Shown piece by piece: positions 7,042 to 17,318 of a DNA stretch of 64,000 bases. Where the stretch lies: assembly GCF_004135585.1 (NCBI RefSeq), contig NZ_CP035501.1, positions 2,303,501 through 2,367,500 of the forward strand, in the 5' to 3' direction. The position numbers were made by a program, and so were the translations under genes. Below the pieces are notes generated by a model that saw nothing but the letters and a program-made list of their open reading frames with translations, did not search any database and was not told where the DNA came from. Source of the stretch: Sphingosinicella sp. BN140058. GTDB lineage: Bacteria > Pseudomonadota > Alphaproteobacteria > Sphingomonadales > Sphingomonadaceae. The first letter of the stretch is position 1. Each line of letters opens with the position of its first letter.

Positions 7042-7503
7042 TCAACGCTGCGTGATCGGCAGGTGCTCGCGGCGGATCCGGATCGAACGCATCGCCAGCC
7101 GGACCTCCCACAGAAAAAGGCACAGGCCGATGATCAGGAACAGCATCGCCAGGATGAACAAGACGGCAACGGCGGTGCCGAACTTGATCGCCGCCAGATC
7201 GGCGACGAACAGCAGGGCGACGACCAGGCAGACGAAGAGCGCGCTGGCGGTGCAGGCGCTGATCGCGTGATTGACCACGTGCATCCGCCGATCGAGCAGG
7301 ACGAGCTCGTTGGACGCGCGAACCCGTTGATCCTCGTCGAAGCCCTTGAAGTCTGCCTCCAGGGCGCGCGCGCGATCGACCACGCGGGCAAGACGCTGCG
7401 CGAGGACGTTGAGGATCGCGCCGACACCGGCCAGCAGGAATACCGGCGCGATCGCCAGCTGGATGAGGTGCGCGATCTGCGAGACGTTGCCGGTATATTC
7501 CAT
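7042..7503 (-). CDS. DUF2721 membrane protein
   Basis: A 153-aa protein with three hydrophobic segments (about 10-32, 82-105 and 110-135) and a basic stretch with LARVVDRARAL between the first two, matching DUF2721. Function is unknown; members are small inner-membrane proteins. It stands alone on the minus strand, converging with dctA (adjacent stop codons) and divergent from the DUF885 lipoprotein. Confidence 0.8.
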   Translation of the reverse strand: MEYTGNVSQIAHLIQLAIAPVFLLAGVGAILNVLAQRLARVVDRARALEADFKGFDEDQRVRASNELVLLDRRMHVVNHAISACTASALFVCLVVALLFVADLAAIKFGTAVAVLFILAMLFLIIGLCLFLWEVRLAMRSIRIRREHLPITQR

Positions 7504-7637
7504 GTGCTCGGAGTGAAGCGGATCGGCAGGAGAAGATCAAGCCGGACCAAGCTGCGGTGCGGCTTGCCCCCGCGCCGATCCCTCGTCAGGATGGCGGAGG
7601 CGCCGCCAGGGGGAGACACGGAGCGGATGAAGATATC

Positions 7638-8942
7638 ATGAGGAGCTGGCCGAACACGCTCGCGACATGGCTGCTCGCGGCCGTGATGCTGGCGGGGTGC
7701 GTAACCCGCAGCCCCTCCGGCGACGGGCTCGACGAGATCGCCAAGGACTATGTCCAGCTTCAGCTCGAGATTGGGGAGCGGGAGCCGGGCTATATCGACG
7801 CCTATTACGGCCCCGCCGAATGGCAGGCTGCGGCGAAATCGGCGCCGCGATCGCTAGCCGAGCTCGCCATCGCCGCCGACGACCTCTCCCGGCGCGCCGA
7901 GGCGATCGACGACGGCCGATTGGAACGCATGGAGCAGCGCCGCCGCGCCTTCCTGGTCGCGCAGCTCAAGGCCGCGGCAACGCGGCTTCGGATGCTGCGG
8001 GGCGAGAAGCTCGCTTTCGCCGACGAGGCCGAAGGGCTGTTCGGGGTGCGGCCCGCGCTCAAACCGCTCGCCGCCTACGATCCCATTCTTGGCAAAATCG
8101 AGGCGCTGGTGCCCGGCAGCGGGACACTGGCCGAGCGGGTCGACGCCTTCCAGGATCGTTTCGTCATCCCGAAAGACCGCCTCGAACCCGTGTTCCGCGC
8201 CGCCATCGCCGAATGCCGCAGGCGAACGCTGGCCCACATCAAGGTTCCCGCCGAGGAGAAGTTCACCCTGGAGTTTGTCACCGGCAAGAGCTGGGGTGGC
8301 TACAATTGGTACCAGGGCGGCGCCACCAGCCTGATCCAGGTCAATACCGATCTTCCCATCCGGATCAGCCGGGCGATCGATCTCGGGTGCCACGAGGGTT
8401 ATCCGGGCCATCACGTTTACAACATGCTGCTGGAGCGCGAGCTGGCGCGGGCGCGTGGCTGGGTCGAATATACAATCTACCCGCTTTATTCGCCCCAATC
8501 CCTGCTCGCCGAAGGATCCGCCAATTACGGCATCGACCTCGCCTTTCCAGGCAAGGACGCGGTCGCGTTCGAGACGAGCCGCCTCTACCCGCTTGCCGGC
8601 CTGCCGGCGGCGGAGGCGGACCATCACCACGCTCTGCTGGAGGCGATGCGCGACCTCGCGGGCGCGCGCTTCACGATCGCGGCCGAGTTCCTGGAGGGCC
8701 GGATCGATCGCGAAGCCGCGATCGCCCTCATTCAGAAATACCAGCTCGTCTCCCGTCCGCGCGCCGAGCAATCGCTCGCCTTCACCGAGCAATATCGATC
8801 CTACGTGATCAATTACGGACTCGGGCAGGATTTGGTGCGCGCCCATGTCGAGGCGGCAGGGCCAGGCGCCGAGGAACGCTGGGCGGCGATGGCGCGTATC
8901 CTGTCCGAGCCGACCCTGCCGAGTGATCTGGTGGCCGATTGA
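7638..8942 (+). CDS. DUF885-type lipoprotein, putative metallopeptidase
   Basis: A 434-aa protein with a lipoprotein signal peptide (hydrophobic 9-20, LAGC lipobox) and the DUF885 motif CHEGYPGHHVYN, whose His-Glu...His-His spacing suggests a zinc site. A second conserved block (LLAEGSANYGIDLAF) supplies a further acidic candidate ligand. It is probably periplasmic or outer-membrane anchored. DUF885 proteins are thought to be peptidases, but the substrate is unknown. ATG 7638 was chosen because it starts the signal peptide; the ribosome site is weak. The next gene overlaps by one base. Confidence 0.82.
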   Translation: MRSWPNTLATWLLAAVMLAGCVTRSPSGDGLDEIAKDYVQLQLEIGEREPGYIDAYYGPAEWQAAAKSAPRSLAELAIAADDLSRRAEAIDDGRLERMEQRRRAFLVAQLKAAATRLRMLRGEKLAFADEAEGLFGVRPALKPLAAYDPILGKIEALVPGSGTLAERVDAFQDRFVIPKDRLEPVFRAAIAECRRRTLAHIKVPAEEKFTLEFVTGKSWGGYNWYQGGATSLIQVNTDLPIRISRAIDLGCHEGYPGHHVYNMLLERELARARGWVEYTIYPLYSPQSLLAEGSANYGIDLAFPGKDAVAFETSRLYPLAGLPAAEADHHHALLEAMRDLAGARFTIAAEFLEGRIDREAAIALIQKYQLVSRPRAEQSLAFTEQYRSYVINYGLGQDLVRAHVEAAGPGAEERWAAMARILSEPTLPSDLVAD

Positions 8943-9946
8943 TGCGAATCTTCCATTCCCCCCGTCAGCGGGCGCACGCGCCCGAGAAGGAGCTGCACAA
9001 TGGCGCCTTCGTTCCGTTCGCCGAACATCCCGGACGCGTGGATGCGATTCTCGCGGCAGTCGGCCGGACCGAGGAGCCGGTCGACCATGGCGAAGCGCCG
9101 ATCCTGCGAGTCCACGGCCGTGCCTACGTCGCCTTCCTGAAGACGGCTTTCGACGAGTGGCGGGCCGCGGGACGGCCCGGCGATGCCGCGGGCTATGTGT
9201 GGCCGATCGTCGGCCGTCGACCGCTCCATCTCAGCCGGATCGATGCCAAGCTCGGGCAGTATAGCTACGACGCCTCGACTCCGATTGCTGCCGGAACCTG
9301 GCAGGCAACCTATTGGTCGGCGCAATCCGCGCTGTCGGGCCTGGATGCCGTTCTCGGCGGCGAACCTGCCGCCTTCGCTTTGTGCCGGCCGCCCGGCCAC
9401 CACGCCGGAGCGGATTATGCCGGCGGCTATTGCTATCTCAATGCGGCGGCGGTGGCGGCCCAGGCAGCGATCGATGCCGGGCGGAAGCGCGTGGCGATCC
9501 TCGACGTCGACTATCATCATGGCAACGGCACTCAGGACATCTTCCTCGACCGGGGCGACGTCTTCTTCGCTTCGATCCATGCCGACCCGCGCACCGACTA
9601 TCCCTTCTATTGGGGCCATGCCGACGAGGTGGGCGTCGGCGCAGGAGAGGGCACGACCTTGAACCTGCCGCTGCCGCGCGGCACCGGCATCGACGCGTTC
9701 GAGGCCGGTCTCGATCGCGCCTTGGCAGCCATCGCCGGCTTCGGCGCGGAGCTGATCGTCTGCTCTTTCGGCGCTGATACCTTCGCGGGCGATCCGATCA
9801 GCTTCTTCGAACTGCGTACGGAGGATTACGCAGCGGTTTCCCGCCGGATTGCGGCCGCCGGGCTGCCGACCCTGATCATCATGGAAGGCGGCTATGCGGT
9901 CGATGCGCTGGGTGCCAATGTCGCCAGCTTCCTCGGCGGCTTCTGA
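8942..9946 (+). CDS. Histone deacetylase family protein, acetylpolyamine amidohydrolase-like
   Basis: A 334-aa arginase-fold deacetylase. The sequence shows RPPGHHAG with the catalytic His pair, GGYCYLNAA, the zinc-binding DVDYHHGNGTQ, a second zinc Asp in the FGADTFAGDP loop, and MEGGYAVDALG near the end. The DTFAGDPISFF loop and overall length resemble the acetylpolyamine amidohydrolase subgroup more than protein deacetylases. It would remove acetyl groups from acetylated polyamines in the cytoplasm; the substrate is inferred. It overlaps the DUF885 gene by one base. Confidence 0.85.
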   Translation: MRIFHSPRQRAHAPEKELHNGAFVPFAEHPGRVDAILAAVGRTEEPVDHGEAPILRVHGRAYVAFLKTAFDEWRAAGRPGDAAGYVWPIVGRRPLHLSRIDAKLGQYSYDASTPIAAGTWQATYWSAQSALSGLDAVLGGEPAAFALCRPPGHHAGADYAGGYCYLNAAAVAAQAAIDAGRKRVAILDVDYHHGNGTQDIFLDRGDVFFASIHADPRTDYPFYWGHADEVGVGAGEGTTLNLPLPRGTGIDAFEAGLDRALAAIAGFGAELIVCSFGADTFAGDPISFFELRTEDYAAVSRRIAAAGLPTLIIMEGGYAVDALGANVASFLGGF

Positions 9947-9964
9947 CCGCAGAGGAAGCCGTAC

Positions 9965-10117
9965 TCAGCTCAGGCGCCCGAGCCGATGGTAAAGATTGGC
10001 GAATTTCGTCGAGTCCGGCTGATCGCGGACGATCGGCAGATAATGCTCGATCGCGCTGCGGATCAGCCGGAAATCCTCGTTCGAGAAGACGGCGCGGGGG
10101 CGTTGCGGTTCAGTCAT
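9965..10117 (-). CDS. Small protein encoded just after aceA
   Basis: A 50-aa protein, polar N-terminus followed by FSNEDFRLIRSAIEHYL and a C-terminal FANLYHRLGRL segment; two short helices are likely. AAAGGA lies 8 nt before the ATG. It begins 29 nt after the isocitrate lyase stop, so it is probably co-transcribed with aceA. The family is not recognised. The strong ribosome site and protein-like composition support it as real. Confidence 0.6.
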   Translation of the reverse strand: MTEPQRPRAVFSNEDFRLIRSAIEHYLPIVRDQPDSTKFANLYHRLGRLS

Positions 10118-10146
10118 GACGTCAGTCCTTTCGGGTGTGGTGAGGG

Positions 10147-11430
10147 TCATTCCGCGGCGGCGGCGGCGAACTGTTCGGCTTCGGTCGACTGGGCGAGTGC
10201 GGTGGTCGACGCAGACCCGCCGGCGACAGTCTCGGCAACCAGATCGAAATAGCCGGTTCCGACTTCGCGCTGATGACGGGTGGCGGTGTAGCCTTCCGCT
10301 TCCGAAGCAAATTCGGCTTGCTGAAGCGCGGAATAGGCCGCCATCCCGCGGCTGCGATAGGCGCTGGCAAGAGTGAACATGCCGTGGTTGAGGCTGTGGA
10401 AGCCAGCCAGGGTCACGAACTGGAATTTGTAGCCCATCGCGCCCAGCTCGCGCTGGAAGCGGGCGATCGTCTCGGCATCGAGCTTGGCCTCCCAATTGAA
10501 GCTGGGCGAGCAGTTATACGCCATCATCTTGCCGGGATGCGCTTCCTGCACCGCCTCGGCGAACCGTTTCGCTTCCTCGAGGTTCGGGTGGCTTGTTTCC
10601 CACCACAAGAGATCCGCATGTTCGGCGAATGCGATCCCGCGCTTGATGCAGTGATCGACACCCGTTCCCTCCCGTAGCCGGAAGAATCCTTCCGGCGTCC
10701 GCTCGCCCGTCAGGAACTCGTGATCGCGTTCGTCGACATCTGACGTGATCAGTCTGGCGCTCTCCGCATCGGTGCGCGCAATCAGGACTGTCGGGACGCC
10801 GCACACGTCCGCGGCGAGGCGCGCAGCATCGAGGTTGCGAATGTGCGCCTGGGTCGGGATCAGCACCTTGCCGCCAAGATGTCCGCATTTCTTCTCGGAG
10901 GCGAGCTGATCCTCGAAATGGACTCCGGCGGCCCCGGCCTCGATATAGGCTTTCATGATCTCGAAGCAGTTGAGCGGTCCGCCGAAACCGGCTTCCGCAT
11001 CGGCGACAATCGGCGCGAACCAGTTCCGCCGGGCGCCGCCCTCGGCATGCTCGACCTGGTCGGCGCGGTGCAGCGTGCGATTGATCCGGCGGCAGAGCTC
11101 CGGTCCGGCATTGGCCGGGTAGAGAGACTGGTCCGGGTACATGGCGCCGGCGGTGTTCGCGTCCGCGGCGACCTGCCAGCCCGACAGGTAGATGGCCTCG
11201 AGCCCGGCACGAACCATCTGCATCGCCTGGTTGCCAGTGACCGCGCCAAGGGCATGGACGTACGGCCGGTCACGGAGCAGCGACCACAGACGGTCGGCTC
11301 CATACCGGGCTAGGCTGTGTTCGACCGCAAGCGACCCGCGCAGCCGCTCGACATCGTTAGCGTCGTAGGGCCGGGAGATGCCGTCGAAGCGGCCAGGTGG
11401 GGCGTGAACGAGCGTAGCGAAATTGGACAT
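10147..11430 (-). CDS. aceA: Isocitrate lyase
   Basis: A 427-aa cytoplasmic enzyme that splits isocitrate to succinate and glyoxylate, the first step of the glyoxylate shunt for growth on acetate or fatty acids. The catalytic KKCGH is at 180-184 (Cys182) and the Mg-binding DAEAGFGG at 144-151; SPSFNW and [11 protein letters not shown] are also present. Length matches the family. GGAGGT precedes the ATG. It is divergent from a RamB/ScfR-type regulator with only 118 bp between them, so acetate or fatty-acyl control is likely. No malate synthase gene is in the window. Confidence 0.96.
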   Translation of the reverse strand: MSNFATLVHAPPGRFDGISRPYDANDVERLRGSLAVEHSLARYGADRLWSLLRDRPYVHALGAVTGNQAMQMVRAGLEAIYLSGWQVAADANTAGAMYPDQSLYPANAGPELCRRINRTLHRADQVEHAEGGARRNWFAPIVADAEAGFGGPLNCFEIMKAYIEAGAAGVHFEDQLASEKKCGHLGGKVLIPTQAHIRNLDAARLAADVCGVPTVLIARTDAESARLITSDVDERDHEFLTGERTPEGFFRLREGTGVDHCIKRGIAFAEHADLLWWETSHPNLEEAKRFAEAVQEAHPGKMMAYNCSPSFNWEAKLDAETIARFQRELGAMGYKFQFVTLAGFHSLNHGMFTLASAYRSRGMAAYSALQQAEFASEAEGYTATRHQREVGTGYFDLVAETVAGGSASTTALAQSTEAEQFAAAAAE

Positions 11431-11512
11431 GATCTAACCTCCAAGCGCACCCTGGGTAAGCGCACGCACCGAGGCATGTCCCTTCGAAAGAGGTCGGCGT
11501 GTCATCTTGTGT

Positions 11513-11539
11513 CTTGCGACAGCTGTAAATCTTTGACAG
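11513..11539. promoter_or_regulatory. Candidate regulator binding repeats between aceA and its regulator
   Basis: CTTGCGACAG (11513-11522) and CTTTGACAG (11531-11539) are imperfect direct repeats 18 bp apart, about two helical turns, in the aceA/regulator gap. They lie just upstream of the regulator gene and may be its own operator. The inner repeat contains TTGACA, but it is too close to the regulator ATG to serve as its -35 box. Confidence 0.3.
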
Positions 11540-11548
11540 TCTTCTGAG

Positions 11549-12958
11549 ATGCCGAGTGCAGAACGGAAGCTCTTTCTTGGCGGTCGTCTCAGACGACTGC
11601 GCCGCGAACTCGGTCTGAACCAGAGCGCCATGGCCGCCGAGCTTGGCATCTCACCTAGCTACTTGAACCACCTGGAGCGGAACCAGCGGCCGGTTACCGC
11701 CCAGGTTCTGCTCCGGCTCGCCGAGCTGTACGACGTCGATCTCAAGACCTTCGCGGCCGAGGGATCCGACGGCACCGGACTCGATCAACTGGCGGAAATC
11801 TTCTCCGATCCCCTGTTCGCCGACCTTGGCATTCCCCGCTACGAATTGCTCGAAGTCACCGACAATGCTCCCTCCGTGGCGGACGCGATCGCGCGGCTAT
11901 ACGCCGCTCTGATCGAACGGCGGCAGCATCCCGACGGCGGTGCACAGGACGAGACATCCCTCGTCACGCCCGAAGCCTGGGTCCGCGACCATATTCAGGC
12001 GCAGCGCAATTACTTCCCCTATCTGGAGGAAGCGGCCGAGACCTTGGCGGGCGCGCTGAGCGAACCCGCTTTGCTGTTCGAAGCAGTCCGTCGTCGGCTG
12101 CAGGAGGCGTACGGAATCGGGTTGCGGGTCGTTCCTCCGGAAGTGCTCGACTTCGCCAGCCAGGCCTATGACGTCCATCGCAAGCGGTTGATGCTGTCCT
12201 CGCTGCTTCGAGCCGAAAGCCGAAGCTTCGGTGCAGCCTATCAGCTCGCCTTGTTCGAATTCGCCCCGATTTTGAAGCGTATGGTCGATATGGCCGGGGC
12301 ACCGGACACACCGACCCGGCGCCTGCTGCATATGGCGCTGGCCAATTACGCCGCGGCGGCCATGCTGATGCCCTACGGCCGGTTCGCGGCAGCCGCCGAA
12401 GCGCAACGCTATGACGTCGATCGCCTCTGCGCGGAATTCGGCGCAAGCGTCGAGCAGGTCTCCCATCGGCTGACGACGTTGGCGCGCGCGGGCGCGCGCG
12501 GCATTCCCTTCTTCATGCTTCGGGTCGACGCCGCCGGGAATATCTCCAAGCGCTTCGCCGGGGAAAGCTTCCCCTTCTCGCGCTTCGGAGGCACCTGCCC
12601 CCGCTGGAACCTCCACGCGGCCTTCCAGACCCCCGGGCGTGTCGCGACACAGATCGTCGAGACGCCCGACGGCCAGCGCTTCTTCACCATGGCCCGCACC
12701 ATCGACCGCGCCGTCCGCCTCGATCCGCGGGAATCGTCGCAACTTGCGATCGGTCTCGGCTGCGACGTCAAACATGCGGCCCGGATCGTCTATGCGGACG
12801 GGCAGGACCTGGCCAAACCGCTGGTCACCCCGATCGGTCCCGCCTGTACGATTTGCCCGCGCATGCGATGCCCACAGCGCGCCGCGGCGCCGGCCGGCCG
12901 CACGCTAGCGATCAACGAGCTCCAGAAGACGATCTCGCCTTATCCTTTCCTCGGCTGA
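11549..12958 (+). CDS. RamB/ScfR-type XRE family regulator (short-chain fatty acyl regulator)
   Basis: A 469-aa regulator. An N-terminal XRE helix-turn-helix (about 10-65; [25 protein letters not shown]) is followed by a large effector region and a C-terminal DUF2083-type domain with the conserved [13 protein letters not shown] cysteines. This matches RamB of Corynebacterium and the ScfR family, which control isocitrate lyase and propionate or acetate genes. Its position divergent from aceA strongly supports that target. The ATG lacks a clear ribosome site, so the exact start is less certain than the frame. Confidence 0.88.
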   Translation: MPSAERKLFLGGRLRRLRRELGLNQSAMAAELGISPSYLNHLERNQRPVTAQVLLRLAELYDVDLKTFAAEGSDGTGLDQLAEIFSDPLFADLGIPRYELLEVTDNAPSVADAIARLYAALIERRQHPDGGAQDETSLVTPEAWVRDHIQAQRNYFPYLEEAAETLAGALSEPALLFEAVRRRLQEAYGIGLRVVPPEVLDFASQAYDVHRKRLMLSSLLRAESRSFGAAYQLALFEFAPILKRMVDMAGAPDTPTRRLLHMALANYAAAAMLMPYGRFAAAAEAQRYDVDRLCAEFGASVEQVSHRLTTLARAGARGIPFFMLRVDAAGNISKRFAGESFPFSRFGGTCPRWNLHAAFQTPGRVATQIVETPDGQRFFTMARTIDRAVRLDPRESSQLAIGLGCDVKHAARIVYADGQDLAKPLVTPIGPACTICPRMRCPQRAAAPAGRTLAINELQKTISPYPFLG

Positions 12959-13049
12959 TGCGGGTAGCCACGAGCCTTCCCCGTTGCTGCGCCGCGGCCC
13001 CACGCCTGGCGTCTTCAATCTGCGGGCGAACTCGGTTACGGCGCGCGGC

Positions 13050-14135
13050 ATGGCAAGCGATACACCAGAGACTGAAGAAGGCGCCCTGCTGGCGCGCATC
13101 GGCACCGCGCCCGATCTGCAGGCGCTCGAAGCCGAACGCGTTGCGGCGCTCGGCAAGCAAGGCACGATCACCGCGTTGCTGAAGACGATGGGTCAGATGA
13201 CCCCGGAACAGCGCCAGGTCGAAGGGCCGCGCATCCACGGTCTGCGCGAGCGCGTGACGACCGCGCTCGCCGATCGCAAGGCCGCGCTCGAGGCGGAGGC
13301 ACTGGAACGGAAACTCGCCACCGAGATGCTGGACATGACCTTGCCGGCGGAGCCGCGGCTGCAGGGCAGCGTGCACCCGGTCAGCCAGGTGATGGACGAA
13401 CTTGCCGAAATCTTCGCCGACCTCGGCTTCTCAGTCGCGACCGGTCCCGAAATCGAGGACGACTGGCACAATTTCACGGCGCTCAACATTCCCGAGAGCC
13501 ATCCCGCCCGGGCGATGCACGACACCTTCTATTTCCCGGACGGCGAGAGCGGCGAGCGCAAGATGCTGCTGCGCACCCACACTTCGCCGGTGCAGATCCG
13601 CACGATGGTGCAGCAGAAGCCGCCGATCTACATCATCGCGCCGGGACGGACCTATCGCTCCGACAGCGACGCCACCCACACGCCGATGTTCCACCAGGTC
13701 GAAGGCCTGGTGATCGATCGCGGCATCCATATGGGCCACCTCAAGTGGACGCTCGAGACCTTCCTCAAGGCCTTCTTCGAACGTGAGGACATCGTCCTGC
13801 GGCTGCGGCCCAGCTATTTTCCGTTCACCGAGCCCGGCGCCGAAGTCGATGTCGGCTTTTCGATGGAGAAGGGCAAACGAGTCATCGGCGGCTCCGAGGG
13901 CTGGATGGAGGTGCTCGGCTCCGGGATGGTGCATCCCAAAGTGATCGCCGCCTGCGGCCTCGATCCGGAGGAATGGCAGGGCTTTGCCTTCGGCTGCGGC
14001 ATCGACCGTCTTGCCATGCTGAAATACGGAATGGACGATTTGCGCGCCTTCTTCGACGGCGACCTGCGCTGGCTCAAACATTACGGCTTTTCGGCGCTCG
14101 ACGTGCCGACGCTCTCGGGAGGAGTCGGCGCGTGA
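13050..14135 (+). CDS. pheS: Phenylalanyl-tRNA synthetase alpha subunit
   Basis: A 361-aa class II aminoacyl-tRNA synthetase subunit that charges tRNA-Phe in an alpha2-beta2 complex with PheT. An N-terminal coiled-coil region (about 10-95) is followed by the catalytic core: HPVSQV, motif 2 around [14 protein letters not shown] and [19 protein letters not shown], and motif 3 in [17 protein letters not shown] 13050 gives the normal length; the TTG at 12984 adds residues unlike the family. The PheT start overlaps its stop by 3 nt. The usual rplT neighbour is absent; a RamB-like regulator gene lies 91 nt upstream instead. Confidence 0.96.
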   Translation: MASDTPETEEGALLARIGTAPDLQALEAERVAALGKQGTITALLKTMGQMTPEQRQVEGPRIHGLRERVTTALADRKAALEAEALERKLATEMLDMTLPAEPRLQGSVHPVSQVMDELAEIFADLGFSVATGPEIEDDWHNFTALNIPESHPARAMHDTFYFPDGESGERKMLLRTHTSPVQIRTMVQQKPPIYIIAPGRTYRSDSDATHTPMFHQVEGLVIDRGIHMGHLKWTLETFLKAFFEREDIVLRLRPSYFPFTEPGAEVDVGFSMEKGKRVIGGSEGWMEVLGSGMVHPKVIAACGLDPEEWQGFAFGCGIDRLAMLKYGMDDLRAFFDGDLRWLKHYGFSALDVPTLSGGVGA

Positions 14136-16510
14136 AGTTCACCCTTTCCTGGCTGAAGGACCATCTCGAGACCGAGGCGTCCGTCGAGACGATCGTCGAG
14201 ACCCTGACCGCGATCGGCCTGGAGGTCGAGAGCGTCGACAACCCGGCCGAGAAGCTTGCTCCGTTCGTGGTCGCCCATGTGCTTACCGCCGCGCCCCATC
14301 CCCAGGCTGACAAATTGCAGGTGCTGACCGTCGACGCCGGCAGCGGCGACACATTGCAGGTCGTCTGCGGCGCGCCCAATGCGCGCGCTGGAATGAAGGG
14401 TGTACTCGGACCGCCCGGAGCCTACGTCCCCGGAAGCGGCTTCACGCTCGGGATCAAGCCGGTGCGCGGCGTCGAGAGCCGCGGCATGATGTGCTCGGTC
14501 CGGGAGCTCGAACTTGGTGACGAGCATGACGGCATCATAACCCTTCCCGATGACGCTCCGGTGGGCGCCAATTATGCCGCCTGGGCCGGCCTCGACGATC
14601 CCGTGATCGACGTGTCGGTGACGCCCAACCGGCAGGATTGCATGGGCGTCTACGGCATCGCGCGTGATCTCGCCGCCGCTGGCCTCGGTACGCTGAAGCC
14701 CATCGCGGTCGCACCTGTCGAAGGCGGCTTCCCCTGCCCGATCGCGATCCGGATCGACGATCCCGAAGGCTGCCCGGCCTTTTTCGGCCGCGTCGTTCGG
14801 GGCGTGCGCAATCGCCCTTCCCCCACCTGGCTGCAGCAGCGGCTGAAGGCGGTCGGCCAACGTCCGATCAGCGCCCTCGTCGACATGACGAACTACATCA
14901 TGCTGAGCTACGGCCGCCCACTCCATGTCTACGATCTCGCCGCGCTGACCGGCGCGATCGCTGCCCGCAAGGCCCGAGATGGCGAGGAAGTGCTTGCGCT
15001 CAACGGCAAGAGCTACCGCCTCGACCCGACGATGACCGTGATCGCCGACGACGCCGGTGTGCACGACATCGGCGGCATCATGGGCGGGGAGCATAGCGGG
15101 GTGACGGAGACGACGACCGACATCCTGATCGAATGCGCCTTCTTCGATCCGGAGGCGATCGCCCGAACCGGACAGAAACTTACCTTGACCTCGGATGCCC
15201 GTTCGCGGTTCGAGCGCGGTGTCGATCCGGCTTTCCTCGACACCGGCCTTGCGCTCGCGACCGCAATGGCAATCGAGCTCGTCGGCGGCGAAGCCTCAGA
15301 AGTCGTCCGCGTCGGCACGCCGCCGATCCCGCAGAAGATCGTGGCCTACCGGCCGGAACGCGCTCGCACGCTCGGCGGGCTCGATGTCGCGGAGGGGCGC
15401 CAGCAGGAGATCCTGACACGCCTCGGCTTCACGGTCGAGGCCGGCGAGACCTGGCGCATCGCGGTTCCGAGCTGGCGCCGTGACGTCGACGGCGCCGCGG
15501 ACATCGTCGAGGAAGTGATCCGCATCGAGGGGCTCGACAAAGTCGCTTCCATGCCGCTGCCGCGAGCCGCCGGCGTCGCCCGTCCGACGGCGACGGCGGA
15601 ACAGCTGCTGGAGCGCAAAGCCCGGCGAACCGCGGCCGCGCGCGGGCTCAACGAGGCGGTCACATGGAGCTTCATCGCCGAAGAGGAAGCGGCGCCGTTC
15701 GGCGGCAGTGCCTGGACGCTCGCCAACCCGATCAGCGAAGAGCTGAAGGCCATGCGTCCGTCTCTGCTGCCCGGTCTGCTCGCGGCGGCGCGCCGGAACA
15801 CCGCACGAGGTGCCGAGACCATCCGCTTGTTCGAGATCGGACGGCGCTACCTGGTCGAGGGCGAGCGCCCGACGCTGGCCTTCGTCCTCGCCGGCAATCG
15901 CGGACCACGCCACTGGCGCGGCGGCAAGGTCCAAGCCTTCGACGCTTATGACGCCAAAGCGGAGGCGCTCGCCATTCTCGCTGCGATCGGCGCTCCCGTC
16001 GACAATCTGCAGGCGCTGGCAGGAGCTTCGGCGGTCTACCATCCCGGCCGCTCGGCGCGCCTCAGCCTGGGCCCGAAGAACGTGCTGGCGGAGTTCGGCG
16101 AACTCCACCCCGCCTCCCTCAAGGCGTTCGACCTGCAGGGGCCGGTGGTGGCGGCCGAAATCTTCCTCGACGCCATTCCCCAGAAACGCGGCGCCGCCGG
16201 TCATATGCGCGACGCGTATCGCCCGCCGGCACTGCAGGCGGTGAAGCGTGATTTCGCCTTCCTGGTGGGCGAATCGGTTCAAGCGGAAGCGCTGCTGCGC
16301 GCGATACGCGGCGCGGACAAACAGGCGATTACATCGGTTGCCCTGTTCGACCTCTTCACCGGCCAGGGCGTTATGGAGGGTGAGAAGTCACTCGCCTTCG
16401 AAGTGACCTTGCAGCCGAACGAAAAGAGCTTCACCGACGACGAACTGAAGGCGATCTCGGACCGCATCGTTGCGGCCGCTGCCAAGGCCGGTGCCCGGCT
16501 GAGAGATTGA
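14132..16510 (+). CDS. pheT: Phenylalanyl-tRNA synthetase beta subunit
   Basis: A 792-aa subunit with the PheT domains in order: an N-terminal [12 protein letters not shown] start, a tRNA-binding OB fold (about 40-150), the B3/B4 editing domain (about 210-380), the B5 domain (about 400-470) and the C-terminal anticodon-binding FDX-ACB domain (about 695-790, ending [10 protein letters not shown]). It performs editing and tRNA binding in the PheST complex. The GTG start overlaps the pheS stop and has GGGAGGAG upstream. A hairpin follows the stop. Confidence 0.96.
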   Translation: MKFTLSWLKDHLETEASVETIVETLTAIGLEVESVDNPAEKLAPFVVAHVLTAAPHPQADKLQVLTVDAGSGDTLQVVCGAPNARAGMKGVLGPPGAYVPGSGFTLGIKPVRGVESRGMMCSVRELELGDEHDGIITLPDDAPVGANYAAWAGLDDPVIDVSVTPNRQDCMGVYGIARDLAAAGLGTLKPIAVAPVEGGFPCPIAIRIDDPEGCPAFFGRVVRGVRNRPSPTWLQQRLKAVGQRPISALVDMTNYIMLSYGRPLHVYDLAALTGAIAARKARDGEEVLALNGKSYRLDPTMTVIADDAGVHDIGGIMGGEHSGVTETTTDILIECAFFDPEAIARTGQKLTLTSDARSRFERGVDPAFLDTGLALATAMAIELVGGEASEVVRVGTPPIPQKIVAYRPERARTLGGLDVAEGRQQEILTRLGFTVEAGETWRIAVPSWRRDVDGAADIVEEVIRIEGLDKVASMPLPRAAGVARPTATAEQLLERKARRTAAARGLNEAVTWSFIAEEEAAPFGGSAWTLANPISEELKAMRPSLLPGLLAAARRNTARGAETIRLFEIGRRYLVEGERPTLAFVLAGNRGPRHWRGGKVQAFDAYDAKAEALAILAAIGAPVDNLQALAGASAVYHPGRSARLSLGPKNVLAEFGELHPASLKAFDLQGPVVAAEIFLDAIPQKRGAAGHMRDAYRPPALQAVKRDFAFLVGESVQAEALLRAIRGADKQAITSVALFDLFTGQGVMEGEKSLAFEVTLQPNEKSFTDDELKAISDRIVAAAAKAGARLRD

Positions 16511-16520
16511 TCAGGATTGG

Positions 16521-16555
16521 CGGGGGTGCGCTTCACGACGAAGCGCCCCCGTTCG
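16521..16555 (+). terminator. Putative terminator after pheT
   Basis: GCGCTTC pairs with GAAGCGC around a 5-nt loop, extended by GGGG pairing with CCCC across a one- to two-base bulge. It lies 11 nt after the pheT stop. The downstream sequence is only weakly T-rich, so it may be an imperfect intrinsic terminator. The rest of the 215-nt gap to the GFA gene shows only that gene's ribosome site. Confidence 0.45.
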
Positions 16556-16725
16556 TCTCCACTCGCAATCGCTCCATTGCGCGCCGGCGCTGAAGACGGA
16601 TCCGTGTCCAATCATGGGACTGGGCGCCGGATCGATACAAACGCGCGCCGTCACCCCGGATTATCCCCAGTTGACCGCTGGGCTTCTCTCGCGGAAGTTC
16701 CTCGGAAACGGGGGAGAGGAAAGTC

Positions 16726-17076
16726 ATGCCGATACAGGGCAGCTGTCACTGCGGAAAAGTCGCCTTCAGCCTTGCCGAGGGTCCACCTGCACGTGCGATG
16801 GCATGTAATTGCTCAATTTGCCGGCGAAAGGGGTATCTCCACCACTTCACCATCCCGGCACGTTTCACGCTGAACTGCAGCCGTGACGACATTCAGGTCT
16901 ATTCGTTCAAGACGCACGCCGTTCGCCATCAATTCTGCAAAACCTGCGGTTGTGCGCCGTTCGCCGAAGGACTTGGCTCCTACGGAGAGCCGATCATCGA
17001 GATCAACCTGCGCTGCGTCGATGGGCTCGATGTCGAGCGGCTGGAAGTCGTCCCCTATGACGGCGCCAGTCGGTAG
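16726..17076 (+). CDS. GFA family (glutathione-dependent formaldehyde-activating-like) zinc protein
   Basis: A 116-aa protein with the GFA/CENP-V cysteine layout: Cys7-X-Cys9, Cys27-X-Cys29-X2-Cys32 and Cys71-X2-Cys74-X-Cys76. These ligands bind two zinc ions in the family structure. Members were named after Gfa, once thought to speed glutathione-formaldehyde adduct formation; most, including this one, have no proven reaction. GAGAGGAAA precedes the ATG. It stands alone between pheT and the TonB receptor. Confidence 0.85.
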   Translation: MPIQGSCHCGKVAFSLAEGPPARAMACNCSICRRKGYLHHFTIPARFTLNCSRDDIQVYSFKTHAVRHQFCKTCGCAPFAEGLGSYGEPIIEINLRCVDGLDVERLEVVPYDGASR

Positions 17077-17171
17077 CCCATGATCCCGTCCGCCTAACCG
17101 GCCGGACCCGCTCTGCGCTTTCGGGAGCAGCCCCCTGCGTCAATCCGGTCCTTGCGCTCGCCCTTCACCCT

Positions 17172-17196
17172 GCTATTGCGACTGATTATCAATTTA
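17172..17196. promoter_or_regulatory. Candidate Fur box upstream of TonB receptor
   Basis: Read on the minus strand this stretch holds GATAATCAGTCGCAATA, which resembles alphaproteobacterial Fur sites (GATAAT followed by a T/A-CGCA half) and is AT-rich against a GC-rich background. It lies 123-147 bp upstream of the receptor start. The match is partial, so the call rests partly on the nature of the downstream gene. Confidence 0.4.
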
Positions 17197-17318
17197 TGCG
17201 CAGCGTGAATGGTGCGGCGACGGCTGGCGACATTGCCGCCTGGCAGCGCTGGCCCTGCCGATCGGCGCCTTCGTCCGGGCCTTTGCCCGCCGTCATTGAT
17301 CAAAGGATCGAACGTCTG

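Noticed and set aside
11533..11538. TTGACA as the -35 box of the RamB/ScfR-type gene
   Set aside because: Only 10 bp separate it from the ATG; a -10 box would fall inside the coding sequence.
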